Shown here piece by piece: positions 44,424-53,463 of a stretch of DNA of 55,097 bases. Location of the stretch: positions 1 to 55,097 of the forward strand of contig JAEURH010000008.1 of assembly GCA_016789365.1 (NCBI GenBank). The letters are read 5' to 3'. The translations under genes and the position numbers were made by a program. The notes beneath the pieces are model-generated. The model saw nothing but the letters and a program-made list of their open reading frames with translations. It had not been told where the DNA came from and ran no database searches. This DNA is from Anaerolineales bacterium. GTDB taxonomy: Bacteria > Chloroflexota > Anaerolineae > Anaerolineales > Villigracilaceae. The stretch's first letter is position 1. Each line of letters begins with the position of its first letter.

Positions 44424-45881
44424 ATGTCGTTACTTCGACGTATTGAACAAGGACAGGGCAATGCCCAACAAGGCGGCGACTCAAAACCGCCTCAACAACA
44501 AGGGACGGCTGGGGGCGGGCAAGCAGGCTCAGGCGGGGGGGGAGGCGACTCATCTCGCCTATCTTCATTACAAGCCCGAAGAGTCAGTGCGCCCATCACC
44601 TCACCACAGGCTGGGTCATATTTTGATTTGAAGACTCGTGTTCAAAACAAACTACTGGCTGAAATTGACCCCTCAATGGATGTGACCCGCACAGACGAAG
44701 TGCGCCGTACCATTCAAGGGTTGTTTGAGCAAATTCTTGCCGAAGAAAATATTGTTCTCTCACGCCCAGAACGTGCGCGTTTGTTTGAACAAATAGCCGC
44801 TGAAATTTTAGGTTTTGGTCCTTTGCAATCTTTGCTAGAAGATGACACTATTACAGAAATTATGGTGAACGGACCAAAGAATATTTACATTGAACGCAAA
44901 GGTAAAATTCATCGCGTGCCAATTACGTTTGAAAGTAATGACCACGTAATGAGAATTATTGACCGTATCGTTGCACCATTGGGTCGTCGTATTGACGAAT
45001 CGAGCCCATATGTAGATGCGCGTTTACCAGATGGCTCTCGTGTGAATGCAGTCATTCCACCAATTTCTTTGGTAGGTCCTGTACTGACCATTCGTAAATT
45101 TTCTAAAAACCCAATCACAGTTGACCAGATGGTACAGTTTGGCTCTGTGTCTGCTGAAGCAGTGCAGTTCCTAAAAGCATGTGTAGAATCGCGTTTGAAT
45201 ATCATTATCTCTGGTGGTACAGGTTCTGGTAAAACAACCTTGTTAAATGTGCTGTCTAGTTTTATTCCGTCTGATGAACGTATTTTGACTATTGAGAACG
45301 CGGCTGAGTTGCAATTACGCCAAGAGCATGTGGTCACCTTAGAGTCTCGCCCGCCAAATATTGAAGGTCGTGGCGAAATTACCATTCGTGATTTAGTAAT
45401 CAACGCTTTGCGTATGCGTCCTGAAAGGATTATCGTGGGTGAGTGTCGTGGTGGCGAAACGTTAGACATGTTACAAGCCATGAACACAGGCCACGATGGT
45501 TCTATGACCACCGCCCACGCCAACAGCCCACGTGATGCACTGGCTCGTATCGAAACCATGTGCTTAATGGCTGGTATGGATTTACCAGTGCGCGCCATTC
45601 GTGAACAAGTAGCCAGCGCAGTAGATGTAATTGTGCAACAAGAACGTATGCGCGACGGCACTCGTAAAGTAACCACCATTGCCGAAGTCAGCGGTATGGA
45701 AGGCGAAGTAATTACCATGACCGATATTTTCTTATTTGAACAATCTGGTACAGAAAATGGAAGAATCATTGGTCGCTTACGCCCAACAGGTTTGCGCCCT
45801 AAATTTATGGATAAAATTGAAGCGGCAGGCATCCAATTGCCACCCTCTATTTTTGGTATCGGCGAAAGACGCCGTTATTAA
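44424..45881 (+). CDS. cpaF: Tad/type II secretion ATPase CpaF (TadA)
   Basis: 485 residues, the motor ATPase powering Flp pilus assembly at the membrane. After a Gly/Gln-rich low-complexity start (residues about 8-45) the N1D helices (RTIQGLFEQILAEENIVLS) lead to the N2 domain (LLEDDTITEIMVNGPKNIYI). The CpaF core has Walker A GGTGSGKTTLLN (Lys270), Asp box TIENAAELQL, Walker B-type RPERIIVGECRGGETLDMLQ and His box MNTGHDGSMTTAHANSPRDA. These are all the expected motifs. GGAG precedes the ATG and 11 bp separate it from cpaE. Confidence 0.96.
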   Translation: MSLLRRIEQGQGNAQQGGDSKPPQQQGTAGGGQAGSGGGGGDSSRLSSLQARRVSAPITSPQAGSYFDLKTRVQNKLLAEIDPSMDVTRTDEVRRTIQGLFEQILAEENIVLSRPERARLFEQIAAEILGFGPLQSLLEDDTITEIMVNGPKNIYIERKGKIHRVPITFESNDHVMRIIDRIVAPLGRRIDESSPYVDARLPDGSRVNAVIPPISLVGPVLTIRKFSKNPITVDQMVQFGSVSAEAVQFLKACVESRLNIIISGGTGSGKTTLLNVLSSFIPSDERILTIENAAELQLRQEHVVTLESRPPNIEGRGEITIRDLVINALRMRPERIIVGECRGGETLDMLQAMNTGHDGSMTTAHANSPRDALARIETMCLMAGMDLPVRAIREQVASAVDVIVQQERMRDGTRKVTTIAEVSGMEGEVITMTDIFLFEQSGTENGRIIGRLRPTGLRPKFMDKIEAAGIQLPPSIFGIGERRRY

Positions 45882-45909
45882 AACCTAACACGAAGAGATA
45901 AAAGAACAA

Positions 45910-46869
45910 ATGGCTTGGATTATTATCATTGGTGGCATCATCTTAATGGCTTTGCTAATTATTGGCGTTGTCATCTCTTCCAACAGTGAGCGGGTGCTAG
46001 TTGAAGAACGCCTCAGCCAATACATTGATGATGGCAGTAACAAAGATGATGTAGACCGTGAAGCACAAAAATACGTCCTCACAAACTGGGTTTCAAAACG
46101 TGTAGAAAAAACAAGGCTTGGCGATGGCATTGCCAAACAACTTGCCCGCGCCGACTTAAAACTAAAAGTTGCTGAATACTTAGTTGTAATTTTAGCCAGT
46201 ATTGTTATCTTTGCTTTATTTGCATGGTTTTTTGGAAATCGCCACCCAATTTCTGCTATGATAGGTGGTGTAATTGGTGCGATTGCCCCGCGTTTTTATG
46301 TTTCATCTCAACAACGCCAACGTTTGCGAAAATTTAATGACCAATTGCCAGACATGCTCAACCTAATGGTGAATGGTTTACGTGCTGGATATTCAACCAT
46401 GCAAGCCATGGAAGCGGTCAGTAAAGAACTACCCTCTCCAATTAATGATGAATTTAAGCGCGTTGTGCAAGAAATGCAAATCGGCATCCCGATGGAAACT
46501 GCACTTGATAACTTATTACGGCGCATCCCAAGCGATGACCTTGATTTCGTTGTAACCGCTATTAACGTACAACGTGAAGTAGGCGGTAACCTCTCTGAAA
46601 TTTTAGATAATATATCATTTACGATTCGCGAACGTATCCGCATCAAAGGCGAAGTGCGTGTACTAACGGCTCAGGTGCGCACCTCTGGCACGGTTCTTTC
46701 CTTAATTCCATTTGGTCTTACACTTGTACTTTGGTTTCTTAACCCAGACTATTTGTTATCTGTCACCGCAGGCGGACCCGCTTGTACTGCCATCATCATC
46801 TGTGTCGTGCTCGGGTTAATTTTTTCTAGTTACTTTATTATGATGCGTATTGCAGATATTGAGGTATAG
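45910..46869 (+). CDS. tadB: Tad secretion membrane platform protein TadB
   Basis: 319 residues. One N-terminal TM helix, a cytoplasmic part (DREAQKYVLTNWVSKRVEKT), a pair of TM helices (VVILASIVIFALFAWFF; PISAMIGGVIGAIAPRFYV) and a T2SSF domain: LPDMLNLMVNGLRAGYSTMQ, AMEAVSKELPSPINDEFKRV, QREVGGNLSEILDNI. Two C-terminal TM helices follow. Together with TadC it forms the inner-membrane platform turned by CpaF. It is followed directly by tadC, whose ATG begins one base after the stop codon. Confidence 0.94.
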   Translation: MAWIIIIGGIILMALLIIGVVISSNSERVLVEERLSQYIDDGSNKDDVDREAQKYVLTNWVSKRVEKTRLGDGIAKQLARADLKLKVAEYLVVILASIVIFALFAWFFGNRHPISAMIGGVIGAIAPRFYVSSQQRQRLRKFNDQLPDMLNLMVNGLRAGYSTMQAMEAVSKELPSPINDEFKRVVQEMQIGIPMETALDNLLRRIPSDDLDFVVTAINVQREVGGNLSEILDNISFTIRERIRIKGEVRVLTAQVRTSGTVLSLIPFGLTLVLWFLNPDYLLSVTAGGPACTAIIICVVLGLIFSSYFIMMRIADIEV

Positions 46870-46870
46870 C

Positions 46871-47836
46871 ATGAATATATTAATTGGCATCATCCTTGCT
46901 TTAGTTATTATTGGTGGCGCGGTTGTATTAGTTATAGTGGGTGCAAGGTTTGCGCGTCAAGCCCAAGGCGAAGAAGGCGACCCTGTGCTTGCCCGCCTTG
47001 CCGAAGCCACCCAACGTGGCGAAAATGTTTCGCTTGAAGATATTGAATTACAGCAACCGTTTATGGAACGTGTTGTGCTTCCGATTATTAGAAGAATTGG
47101 CGACCTTTCTACCCGTTTTACCCCTGAAAAATTATTACAAGAAACCACCCGTAAATTAGAACTGGCTGGTAACCCCGGCAGAATTGATGCTTCTACCTTC
47201 CTAGCAACTCGTTTTGTGGGTGCTACAATTTTTGGCGGACTTTTACTGATGATTGCCAATTTACCCACCGTAGATTGGCCCCTCGGGCGTGTGATTGGCG
47301 TGGTAGGGCTTTTTACTACTATAGGGTTTTTCTTTCCACAATTGTGGTTACAAAGCCGAATAAACCGCCGCCAAAACGAAGTTCGTAAAGCCATGCCCGA
47401 TGCATTAGACTTGCTGACGATTTGTGTAGAAGCAGGTTTAGGCTTTGAAGCGGCAATGTCTAAAGTGGCAGAAAAATGGGAAAATGAACTTTCTATTTTA
47501 TTTGGGCGATGTATTCGTGAAGTGCAACTTGGGAAAACACAACGCGAAGCATTAAGAGATATGGAAAGCCGTGTTGGGCTACCAGAATTAACAAGTTTCG
47601 TAGCGGCAGTCATTCAAAGTCAAGCCCTAGGCGTAAGTTTGGCAAAGGTGTTACGCATTCAATCTGACCAAATGCGCATGAAACGTCGCCAGCGTGCAGA
47701 AGAAGAAGCCCATAAGGCACCAGTAAAAATGATTATTCCAATGGCTTTGTTAACTTTCCCATCTATTATGATTATTTTGATGGCTCCAGCGGCATTTCAA
47801 ATTGCTGGCGCGTTTGGACCATTTCTCGGAAATTAG
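46871..47836 (+). CDS. tadC: Tad secretion membrane platform protein TadC
   Basis: 321 residues. N-terminal TM helix (ILIGIILALVIIGGAVVLVI), a linker, central TM pair (FVGATIFGGLLLMIANL; RVIGVVGLFTTIGFFFPQLW) and the T2SSF domain: MPDALDLLTICVEAGLGFEA, EVQLGKTQREALRDMESRVG, FVAAVIQSQALGVSLAKVLR. A final TM pair ends AAFQIAGAFGPFLGN. I chose ATG 46871 with GAGG upstream; a reading from 46850 would overlap the end of tadB. No flp pilin, prepilin peptidase, TadE/F pseudopilin or secretin gene follows before comF. Confidence 0.93.
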   Translation: MNILIGIILALVIIGGAVVLVIVGARFARQAQGEEGDPVLARLAEATQRGENVSLEDIELQQPFMERVVLPIIRRIGDLSTRFTPEKLLQETTRKLELAGNPGRIDASTFLATRFVGATIFGGLLLMIANLPTVDWPLGRVIGVVGLFTTIGFFFPQLWLQSRINRRQNEVRKAMPDALDLLTICVEAGLGFEAAMSKVAEKWENELSILFGRCIREVQLGKTQREALRDMESRVGLPELTSFVAAVIQSQALGVSLAKVLRIQSDQMRMKRRQRAEEEAHKAPVKMIIPMALLTFPSIMIILMAPAAFQIAGAFGPFLGN

Positions 47837-47886
47837 ATACACGTTTCAGAATCAATATCCTGCTAGCACTTAAAAGCGAGGCAGAT

Positions 47887-48615
47887 TTGGCTAATTGGAA
47901 ATATACGTTATACCGCTCGGCTTGGAGCGCGCTTGATTTACTATTTCCACCTGTATGTGGAGGGTGTGATAAAACGGGTTCGCGCTGGTGCGAAGAATGC
48001 CAGAAAAAAGTAAAAGTATTAAATGGCATTGTATGTGATGTATGTGGTCTGCCACAAGAACAAGTTGGTGTATGCAAAACATGCCTTGTTGATAGACCGC
48101 ATTTTCGTATGTTAAGGGCATGGACAGTTTTTGAAAACCCAATTCAGCATGCTTTGCATAAATTGAAATATCGTAAGGATATGTCTATGGGGGATGCGAT
48201 TGCATTTCAGATGTTGTCATTTGTAAAAAATCTAAATTGGCAAATTGATATGATTATTCCGACCCCATTGGGAAAACAAAGAATCAAAGAACGGGGCTAT
48301 AACCAAGTGGCAATGGTTGCTAAACCATTAGCGTTGGCTTTACAAGTTCAATATACTCCTGATGCTTTAATAAGAAGAAAAGAAACCCGTACACAAGTTG
48401 GCTTGACCAAGCCCGAACGGAAGAAAAATGTTGAAGGGGCGTTTCAGGCTGGAGCAAATGTGAGGCGTAAATCTATCATAGTGATGGATGATGTTTCTAC
48501 AACCGGGGCAACTTTATCCTCTATTGCTGAGGCGTTGTATTCTGCTGGCGCGGAAAATGTGTATGCACTGACTGTTGCGCGGGCTTTGCAACATCATAGT
48601 TTGCAAATCGTATAG
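47887..48615 (+). CDS. comF: ComF-family phosphoribosyltransferase-like protein
   Basis: 242 residues. N-terminal zinc-binding segment with paired cysteines (CGGCDKTGSRWCEEC, CDVCG, CKTC), then the PRTase fold: ALHKLKYRKDMSMGDAIA, IIPTPLGKQRIKERGYNQVA and the PRPP loop IIVMDDVSTTGATLSSIAEA. In competent bacteria ComF is needed for DNA uptake, with ComFA as partner, possibly linked to primase recycling. ComFA is absent here. The start is TTG at 47887 with GAGG seven bases upstream. The gene follows tadC after 50 bp and precedes hpf, an order that may be historical and not functional. Confidence 0.93.
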   Translation: MANWKYTLYRSAWSALDLLFPPVCGGCDKTGSRWCEECQKKVKVLNGIVCDVCGLPQEQVGVCKTCLVDRPHFRMLRAWTVFENPIQHALHKLKYRKDMSMGDAIAFQMLSFVKNLNWQIDMIIPTPLGKQRIKERGYNQVAMVAKPLALALQVQYTPDALIRRKETRTQVGLTKPERKKNVEGAFQAGANVRRKSIIVMDDVSTTGATLSSIAEALYSAGAENVYALTVARALQHHSLQIV

Positions 48616-48636
48616 CTTAATAGATAGGAGATTATT

Positions 48637-49200
48637 ATGACGAATAAAGTTGAAATCCAAACTGTGAACATCCGCTTGACTGAAAAAATTGAAGAGCATG
48701 TAAATAAGAAAGCAGGTAATTTAGACCATTACCTGCCAGCCATAGATGAAGCACGGGTGCAACTTTCGCATTACAAGGCGGCGCGTGATGCAAAGGATAG
48801 AAATGTGGCGGAGATTATGGTGTATGGAAAGGGTGTGACGCTTCGTTCTGAGGTGCGGGCGGATGAGGTGCTTTCGGCGTTTGATGCGGCTTACGATAAT
48901 ATGCAACGCCAAATTGAAAGGCATAAAGGGAAACATTATCGCGGACGTGGTGATGGAAAATCTGCCGCAGAAGTTGCTGAAGAAATTTTTGATGAAGATA
49001 CTGGAGAACTTTCCCCGTTATTTGCTAAACGTAAAAAATTTACAATGTACCCAATGACGGAAGATGAAGCCCTTGTTCAAATGCGTGATTTGGGGCATGA
49101 TAACTTTTTTATCTTTTACAATGCAGAGACTGGAAAAATGAATGTGTTGTATCGGCGTAGAAATGGAAGTTATGGTTTGATTGAACCTGAACTTGGATAG
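48637..49200 (+). CDS. hpf: long-form ribosome hibernation promoting factor
   Basis: 187 residues. N-terminal HPF/RaiA domain (about 1-105: VEIQTVNIRLTEKIEEHVNK, KAGNLDHYLPAIDEARVQLS, MVYGKGVTLRSEVRADEVLS) and a separate C-terminal domain (about 125-187: KRKKFTMYPMTEDEALVQMR, DLGHDNFFIFYNAETGKMNV, LYRRRNGSYGLIEP). The C-terminal domain drives 100S ribosome dimers in stationary phase or starvation. TAGGAG precedes the ATG. Together with rsfS at 9737 the window carries two independent ribosome-silencing systems. A strong hairpin terminator follows. Confidence 0.96.
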   Translation: MTNKVEIQTVNIRLTEKIEEHVNKKAGNLDHYLPAIDEARVQLSHYKAARDAKDRNVAEIMVYGKGVTLRSEVRADEVLSAFDAAYDNMQRQIERHKGKHYRGRGDGKSAAEVAEEIFDEDTGELSPLFAKRKKFTMYPMTEDEALVQMRDLGHDNFFIFYNAETGKMNVLYRRRNGSYGLIEPELG

Positions 49201-49202
49201 TG

Positions 49203-49249
49203 CGAAAAAAGTTGTTAGGATGCCTATTGGTTTTCTAACAACTTTTTCG
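49203..49249. terminator. bidirectional hairpin terminator between convergent hpf and cyclase genes
   Basis: CGAAAAAAGTTGTTAG (49203-49218) and CTAACAACTTTTTCG (49235-49249): about 15 pairs with one bulged A, A-tract on the left and T-tract on the right, so it works on both strands. Its right arm lies inside the last codons of the minus-strand cyclase gene. Confidence 0.85.
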
Positions 49250-52200
49250 TCTCACTAGCATCATGTGTCGCGTTGCATTGATTAAACAAATCCAACGCTT
49301 TCAACAAAGCCTGTTCGCGCGCTACGCCTTGTGAATGTTTGCCTAATTCACGCCAAGCGATGCCTTCATCTAATTTCATTGAATACTTGCGGGCAATTTC
49401 TGCGCTGACTTGCCAATGCTTAAATGCCGAATCTTTTTTACCATTTAACCAAGCTTGCAAACCTTCAAAATATAAATAAGAAGGTTCTGCCATTGGGAAG
49501 GCGGGCTTAAACTTCTTTTGTAAGTTCATCAAAGTACGAATTGTATTTTTTATTTCTGCTTTGGTACGCCAGCCATCCATCTCAAACGTTTTTTCGCTTG
49601 CTAAAATTTCAAAAATTACTTGCGATACCAATTTATAAGAAGCCAACAAAGAATAAATTGTTTGTGATAAGGGAAGCAAAATTGGCAACGACTTAGCAAT
49701 ATTTTGAACGGCTGTTTCATCTTTACCCAAACGCCAATAGCAAAAAGCTCGCATCGCATACAACTGCGCCTCGTTGATATTGGTATTATCCAAAGTCTCG
49801 CCGTCTTTCATGCTTTGTAGCGCGGCTTCAAACTCACCACGAATCATTTGATTCAATGCGGTGCCATAAGTTCCCCAAGTGCGATGTAACAAATTGCCAG
49901 ATTTTTTTGCTTGTGCTAATAGATTGCTGTAATATGTTTGTGAAGATTCAAAATCTGCGCCTCTGAAATACTCCAAGCCTGCCAGCACAACCTCGGCATC
50001 TCCTTCGAGGCGGCTGTCTGACGCGTTAGAGGCAATTTCTTTCATCTTCAATAATGATTTACGCGATTCTTCCCACTCTGCAATTCCAAGTTGATACACA
50101 CCAACTGCTAGATACGTCCACATTTGCGAGCGTGGATTATTCACTTTCTCAGAGGCTTGCAGTGCCAAACCTGCATAAAACTTTGCCATGGTATGACTCA
50201 CAAACCCAAAAATAGCACTGGCAGAACCCAATGCCCATACTCTGGCTGGTGACAAACTACCACCTGATTCTGAAAGATTCAAACTTGCTAGGGTGTGATA
50301 TAGCATCGGCAAATTTTCTAAGCGCAAGAAATTGATGTTGCCTAAATGGGTATAAATTTGTGCCACTTCTTGTAATTCAGCATCTATATTTTTTAAGCGA
50401 CCCATAAATAAAGTAGGGAAGCGCCGATGTGAAAATTGAATCATGGCTTGACGAAGTAAGCCAAAAAAGATGCCGAGGCTAGAACTTGGGCTGGGGAATT
50501 TCAGCAACCCTGCCGCTCGTCGTAAAGAAGCGGTAGCAGAATCTAAATCACCTAAGCCGATTTGTGCATCACCCATCAAACGAAGCCAATATGCTTTTCT
50601 CAATGTAGAAACGCTAGTATCGTTGGTGGCTTCTGTTTTTTCTAAGGCTTGTGTAAAGAATTGAATCGCTTCACGATATGTGCCGTTGCGAAAAGCCATT
50701 TCACCAGATTTTTCTAAATATTCAATGGCTTTCTTCGGCACGTCGGCTTGTTTCCAATGATGTGCTAGCACAGGGTAATAGGCAACAATATCTCTTACGA
50801 AAGAAGACTCATACCATTCGGCAATGGCTTTATGTAATGAACGCCGTTGTGAAAATAGTAAAAGATTGTAAGCAACTTCTTGTGTGATGATATGCTTGAA
50901 CAAATAAGAAATTTCGGGGTCGGGTGTATCAAGAATTGTCAATTCTTGATTTTCAAGGTGGGTTAGATATTCTGGCAATTCAGAAACATCTGATTTGATT
51001 GGATAAATAGCAGATAACTCTCGTAGTGCAAACACTCTGCCGATGACAGACGCAACTTTGAGCGTGAGTTGATGCGCAGGCGGCATTTTATCAATGCGGC
51101 TGGTAATCACGCCTTCTAATGTGCCAGGCATGTTTAACTCATCTAAATTCCCAGCGCGAGACGTAATACGGCATTCATTATTAGTAATTTCAATGTAGCC
51201 ACTATCGCGCAAGGCATAAACAAGTTCTTCACTGTAAAATGGATGTCCTTCGGCTTTTTTGCTGATGAATGCCACTAATTCATTGGGGAGTTTTTGTACT
51301 TCCAATCGTTGGGCTAAGAGAGTTTTTATATCCATTTCACTTAATGGCGATAGCGTTAAGTAGCGAGTAGAAGCCAAGTTTTTGATTGTATTAAATTCAA
51401 GTGGCGTTTGTAACCCCATTGGACGGAAGGTTAATACAATTAACAATGGAGAAATTCTTTGTGCGGCTAAATTCAACAATGCCCACGAACCTGAATCTAA
51501 CCAATGCACATCTTCAATGACTAACACGGTTGGCGTTTCATTTACTTTTTTTGCTAATCTTTCAATGACCAATTGGTGCATGGCATTGGCACGCGCATCA
51601 CCACTGATGTTTTTTGTGCTTTCGTTATCTTCAATCATAAATGGAAGCACAGCGCTTAATAACGGCGCGCGCTCTCTTAGGTCCGGGTCGGCATCAACAA
51701 TTTTTTCAAACGAAATTTTTTGTTCGGCAGTATTTTCTAATTCACTTAAGTTGAATATTCGGCGCGAAATATCTTTCCATACATGATAGGGTGTATTTTG
51801 CTCAATCGCTTCTCCTAACCCTAGCAAAATATTGACGTTCATCGCATCGGCTTGGCGGAATAATTCTTCAACCAAACGAGATTTCCCTAAGCCTGCTTCG
51901 CCTTCAATCATCACCACACGGCTTTCTTTTGTCACCAATGCGCGTAAGGCTTCTGCTAAGGCAAAGCGTTCATCTTCACGCCCAATCAAGTCGGTCAGCG
52001 CTACTTGACTCATCTCTTTGGCATGGCGCGCTTGTGGCACAAAAATAGGCACCAGTTGCGCCTTGCCACGAATTTTGATGGGCGATAGGTTTGTAAAATT
52101 TATGCGGCTTTTAGAAGAATCGTATGTGTTTGCATCACAAATAATATGAACAGGGCTTTCATCATCGGCTGAAATGCCAGAAGATGTTGCGTGCATTAAC

Positions 52201-53315
52201 CGTGCCGATAAATTAACTGCATCGCCAATAATTGTATATTCACGGCGAGTTTCGTTTCCAATTACCCCACAGAACACACGCCCCGTTGCAATGCCAATGT
52301 AACAATGCAAACCAAGTTCGGTAATGGCGTTATAAATATCTTGCGCCGCCAACACACCGCGCAAGGGGTCATCTTCATGTGAAAAAGGTGGCAGACCAAA
52401 CGCGGCTAATAACGAAACGCCTTTTTCATCCACCGCAATTTTATTCATACTGCCTTCATAACGATAAATCATGCTTTGCAAAATTTGCGAAATTTTTTGA
52501 GCAAAGTCTGGGTCTGTGCCGCGTACCAATTCTGGAATATTAATAAACAAACTGGTGACTCTTCGTAATTCTGCCAACCAGTCACTTTGACCTGCATCAA
52601 TGCGTTTGGCAATTGCCCCAGGGATATATGACCTTAAAGCAGGAATACTATTTTCTTCAAGATTGATAACATGCTCCGCTTCACTCTTGACCTGTGACCT
52701 GATTCTGTCAATCAGCACAAACCCATCTTCCACTTGGTTTCCGCTGGTGTGGGCTTTTAACTTAGCCCATGCTTCTGGTGAGGCAATAATTTGCCCCGCT
52801 GGAAGAAACGGTTGTGCGCGGCTAATTTGGTCAATCGCATCACCTGTGATGACCACTTCCCAACGGTTGAAGACACCGCCTAACCCTGTTAGCGCAATTT
52901 GCCCCGTCGTCAGCGCGATGCGGGTAGATAAGGCTCGGCTTCCAATCCGAAAATTTTCTAACCTCTCGCGTGCTTCTAAAGCGGTTTGAGTTGCTAGCAA
53001 AGAGGCTCGCTCCAAATCATCATACTGCCAAATGACGAGTAACCCATCGCCTGCGAATTTGATAATATCGCCACCATATTTTTTGATAATCTGAATCCAC
53101 TGGCTATAAAAATCATTGAGGATAGATGAAATGTCTTCCGCGCCGGAGGGTCCGCGCGCGGCAAATTCTTCAGTTAATGCCGTAAAGCCTGAAATATCTA
53201 CAAACAACACCGCCGCCTGATGTTCTTCAATAAACGGCTTGCTAGGCGGTGTGGGGTCGCGCAAAATGCGATTTTGTAAAATATTGGGGACGTAACTTTT
53301 AAGCGTATGAATCAC
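49224..53315 (-). CDS. soluble-adenylyl-cyclase-type protein: two class III cyclase domains, AAA-type NTPase, TPR region
   Basis: 1363 residues. C1 domain (about 33-180): VLFVDISGFTALTEEF with metal Asp40 and GGDIIKFAGDGLLVIW with Asp90 and Lys86. C2 domain (about 250-400): NKIAVDEKGVSLLAAFGLPP (Lys292) and REYTIIGDAVNLSARLM (Asn368, Arg372). Domain order and residues parallel animal soluble adenylyl cyclase (ADCY10): metals on C1, adenine Lys and Asn/Arg on C2, and a Lys four before the second Asp, which in sAC helps bind bicarbonate. Next a P-loop NTPase (EGEAGLGKSRLVEEL, Lys478; LVIEDVHWLD) and then about 550 residues of TPR-like helices. Start GTG at 53315, no clear Shine-Dalgarno; a TATAAT lies upstream (plus 53348 region). 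cAMP synthesis is inferred. Confidence 0.9.
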   Translation of the reverse strand: MIHTLKSYVPNILQNRILRDPTPPSKPFIEEHQAAVLFVDISGFTALTEEFAARGPSGAEDISSILNDFYSQWIQIIKKYGGDIIKFAGDGLLVIWQYDDLERASLLATQTALEARERLENFRIGSRALSTRIALTTGQIALTGLGGVFNRWEVVITGDAIDQISRAQPFLPAGQIIASPEAWAKLKAHTSGNQVEDGFVLIDRIRSQVKSEAEHVINLEENSIPALRSYIPGAIAKRIDAGQSDWLAELRRVTSLFINIPELVRGTDPDFAQKISQILQSMIYRYEGSMNKIAVDEKGVSLLAAFGLPPFSHEDDPLRGVLAAQDIYNAITELGLHCYIGIATGRVFCGVIGNETRREYTIIGDAVNLSARLMHATSSGISADDESPVHIICDANTYDSSKSRINFTNLSPIKIRGKAQLVPIFVPQARHAKEMSQVALTDLIGREDERFALAEALRALVTKESRVVMIEGEAGLGKSRLVEELFRQADAMNVNILLGLGEAIEQNTPYHVWKDISRRIFNLSELENTAEQKISFEKIVDADPDLRERAPLLSAVLPFMIEDNESTKNISGDARANAMHQLVIERLAKKVNETPTVLVIEDVHWLDSGSWALLNLAAQRISPLLIVLTFRPMGLQTPLEFNTIKNLASTRYLTLSPLSEMDIKTLLAQRLEVQKLPNELVAFISKKAEGHPFYSEELVYALRDSGYIEITNNECRITSRAGNLDELNMPGTLEGVITSRIDKMPPAHQLTLKVASVIGRVFALRELSAIYPIKSDVSELPEYLTHLENQELTILDTPDPEISYLFKHIITQEVAYNLLLFSQRRSLHKAIAEWYESSFVRDIVAYYPVLAHHWKQADVPKKAIEYLEKSGEMAFRNGTYREAIQFFTQALEKTEATNDTSVSTLRKAYWLRLMGDAQIGLGDLDSATASLRRAAGLLKFPSPSSSLGIFFGLLRQAMIQFSHRRFPTLFMGRLKNIDAELQEVAQIYTHLGNINFLRLENLPMLYHTLASLNLSESGGSLSPARVWALGSASAIFGFVSHTMAKFYAGLALQASEKVNNPRSQMWTYLAVGVYQLGIAEWEESRKSLLKMKEIASNASDSRLEGDAEVVLAGLEYFRGADFESSQTYYSNLLAQAKKSGNLLHRTWGTYGTALNQMIRGEFEAALQSMKDGETLDNTNINEAQLYAMRAFCYWRLGKDETAVQNIAKSLPILLPLSQTIYSLLASYKLVSQVIFEILASEKTFEMDGWRTKAEIKNTIRTLMNLQKKFKPAFPMAEPSYLYFEGLQAWLNGKKDSAFKHWQVSAEIARKYSMKLDEGIAWRELGKHSQGVAREQALLKALDLFNQCNATHDASETKKLLENQ

Positions 53316-53383
53316 TGGACTAGTACCATGCCTTTGGAGTGGTCGAATTATATCGCGGGAGTTGATGAATTGGTTAAATTAAT

Positions 53384-53416
53384 AAAAACATCCAGAGATG
53401 TTCTCTGGATGTTTTT
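53384..53416 (-). terminator. rho-independent terminator after glnA
   Basis: AAAAACATCCAGAG / CTCTGGATGTTTTT: 14 perfect pairs with a five-base loop. On the minus strand it ends in a T-run, about 50 bases after the glnA stop; being symmetrical it may also work on the plus strand. A CTAATCGCTAATAGCCAATT tandem lies between it and glnA. Confidence 0.85.
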
Positions 53417-53463
53417 GCTAAATACTAACAGCCAAACGCTAATCGCTAATAGCCAATTGCTAA

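Noticed and set aside
44909-45832. Long minus-strand open frame (about 307 codons) opposite cpaF
   Set aside because: It is antisense to a fully conserved ATPase gene, its translation is Ser/Thr/Arg-rich without domains, and it has no ribosome binding site. It is a codon-usage shadow.
46957-47613. Minus-strand open frame of about 218 codons opposite tadC
   Set aside because: Same reasoning: the sense strand encodes conserved TadC, and the antisense translation shows no recognisable feature.
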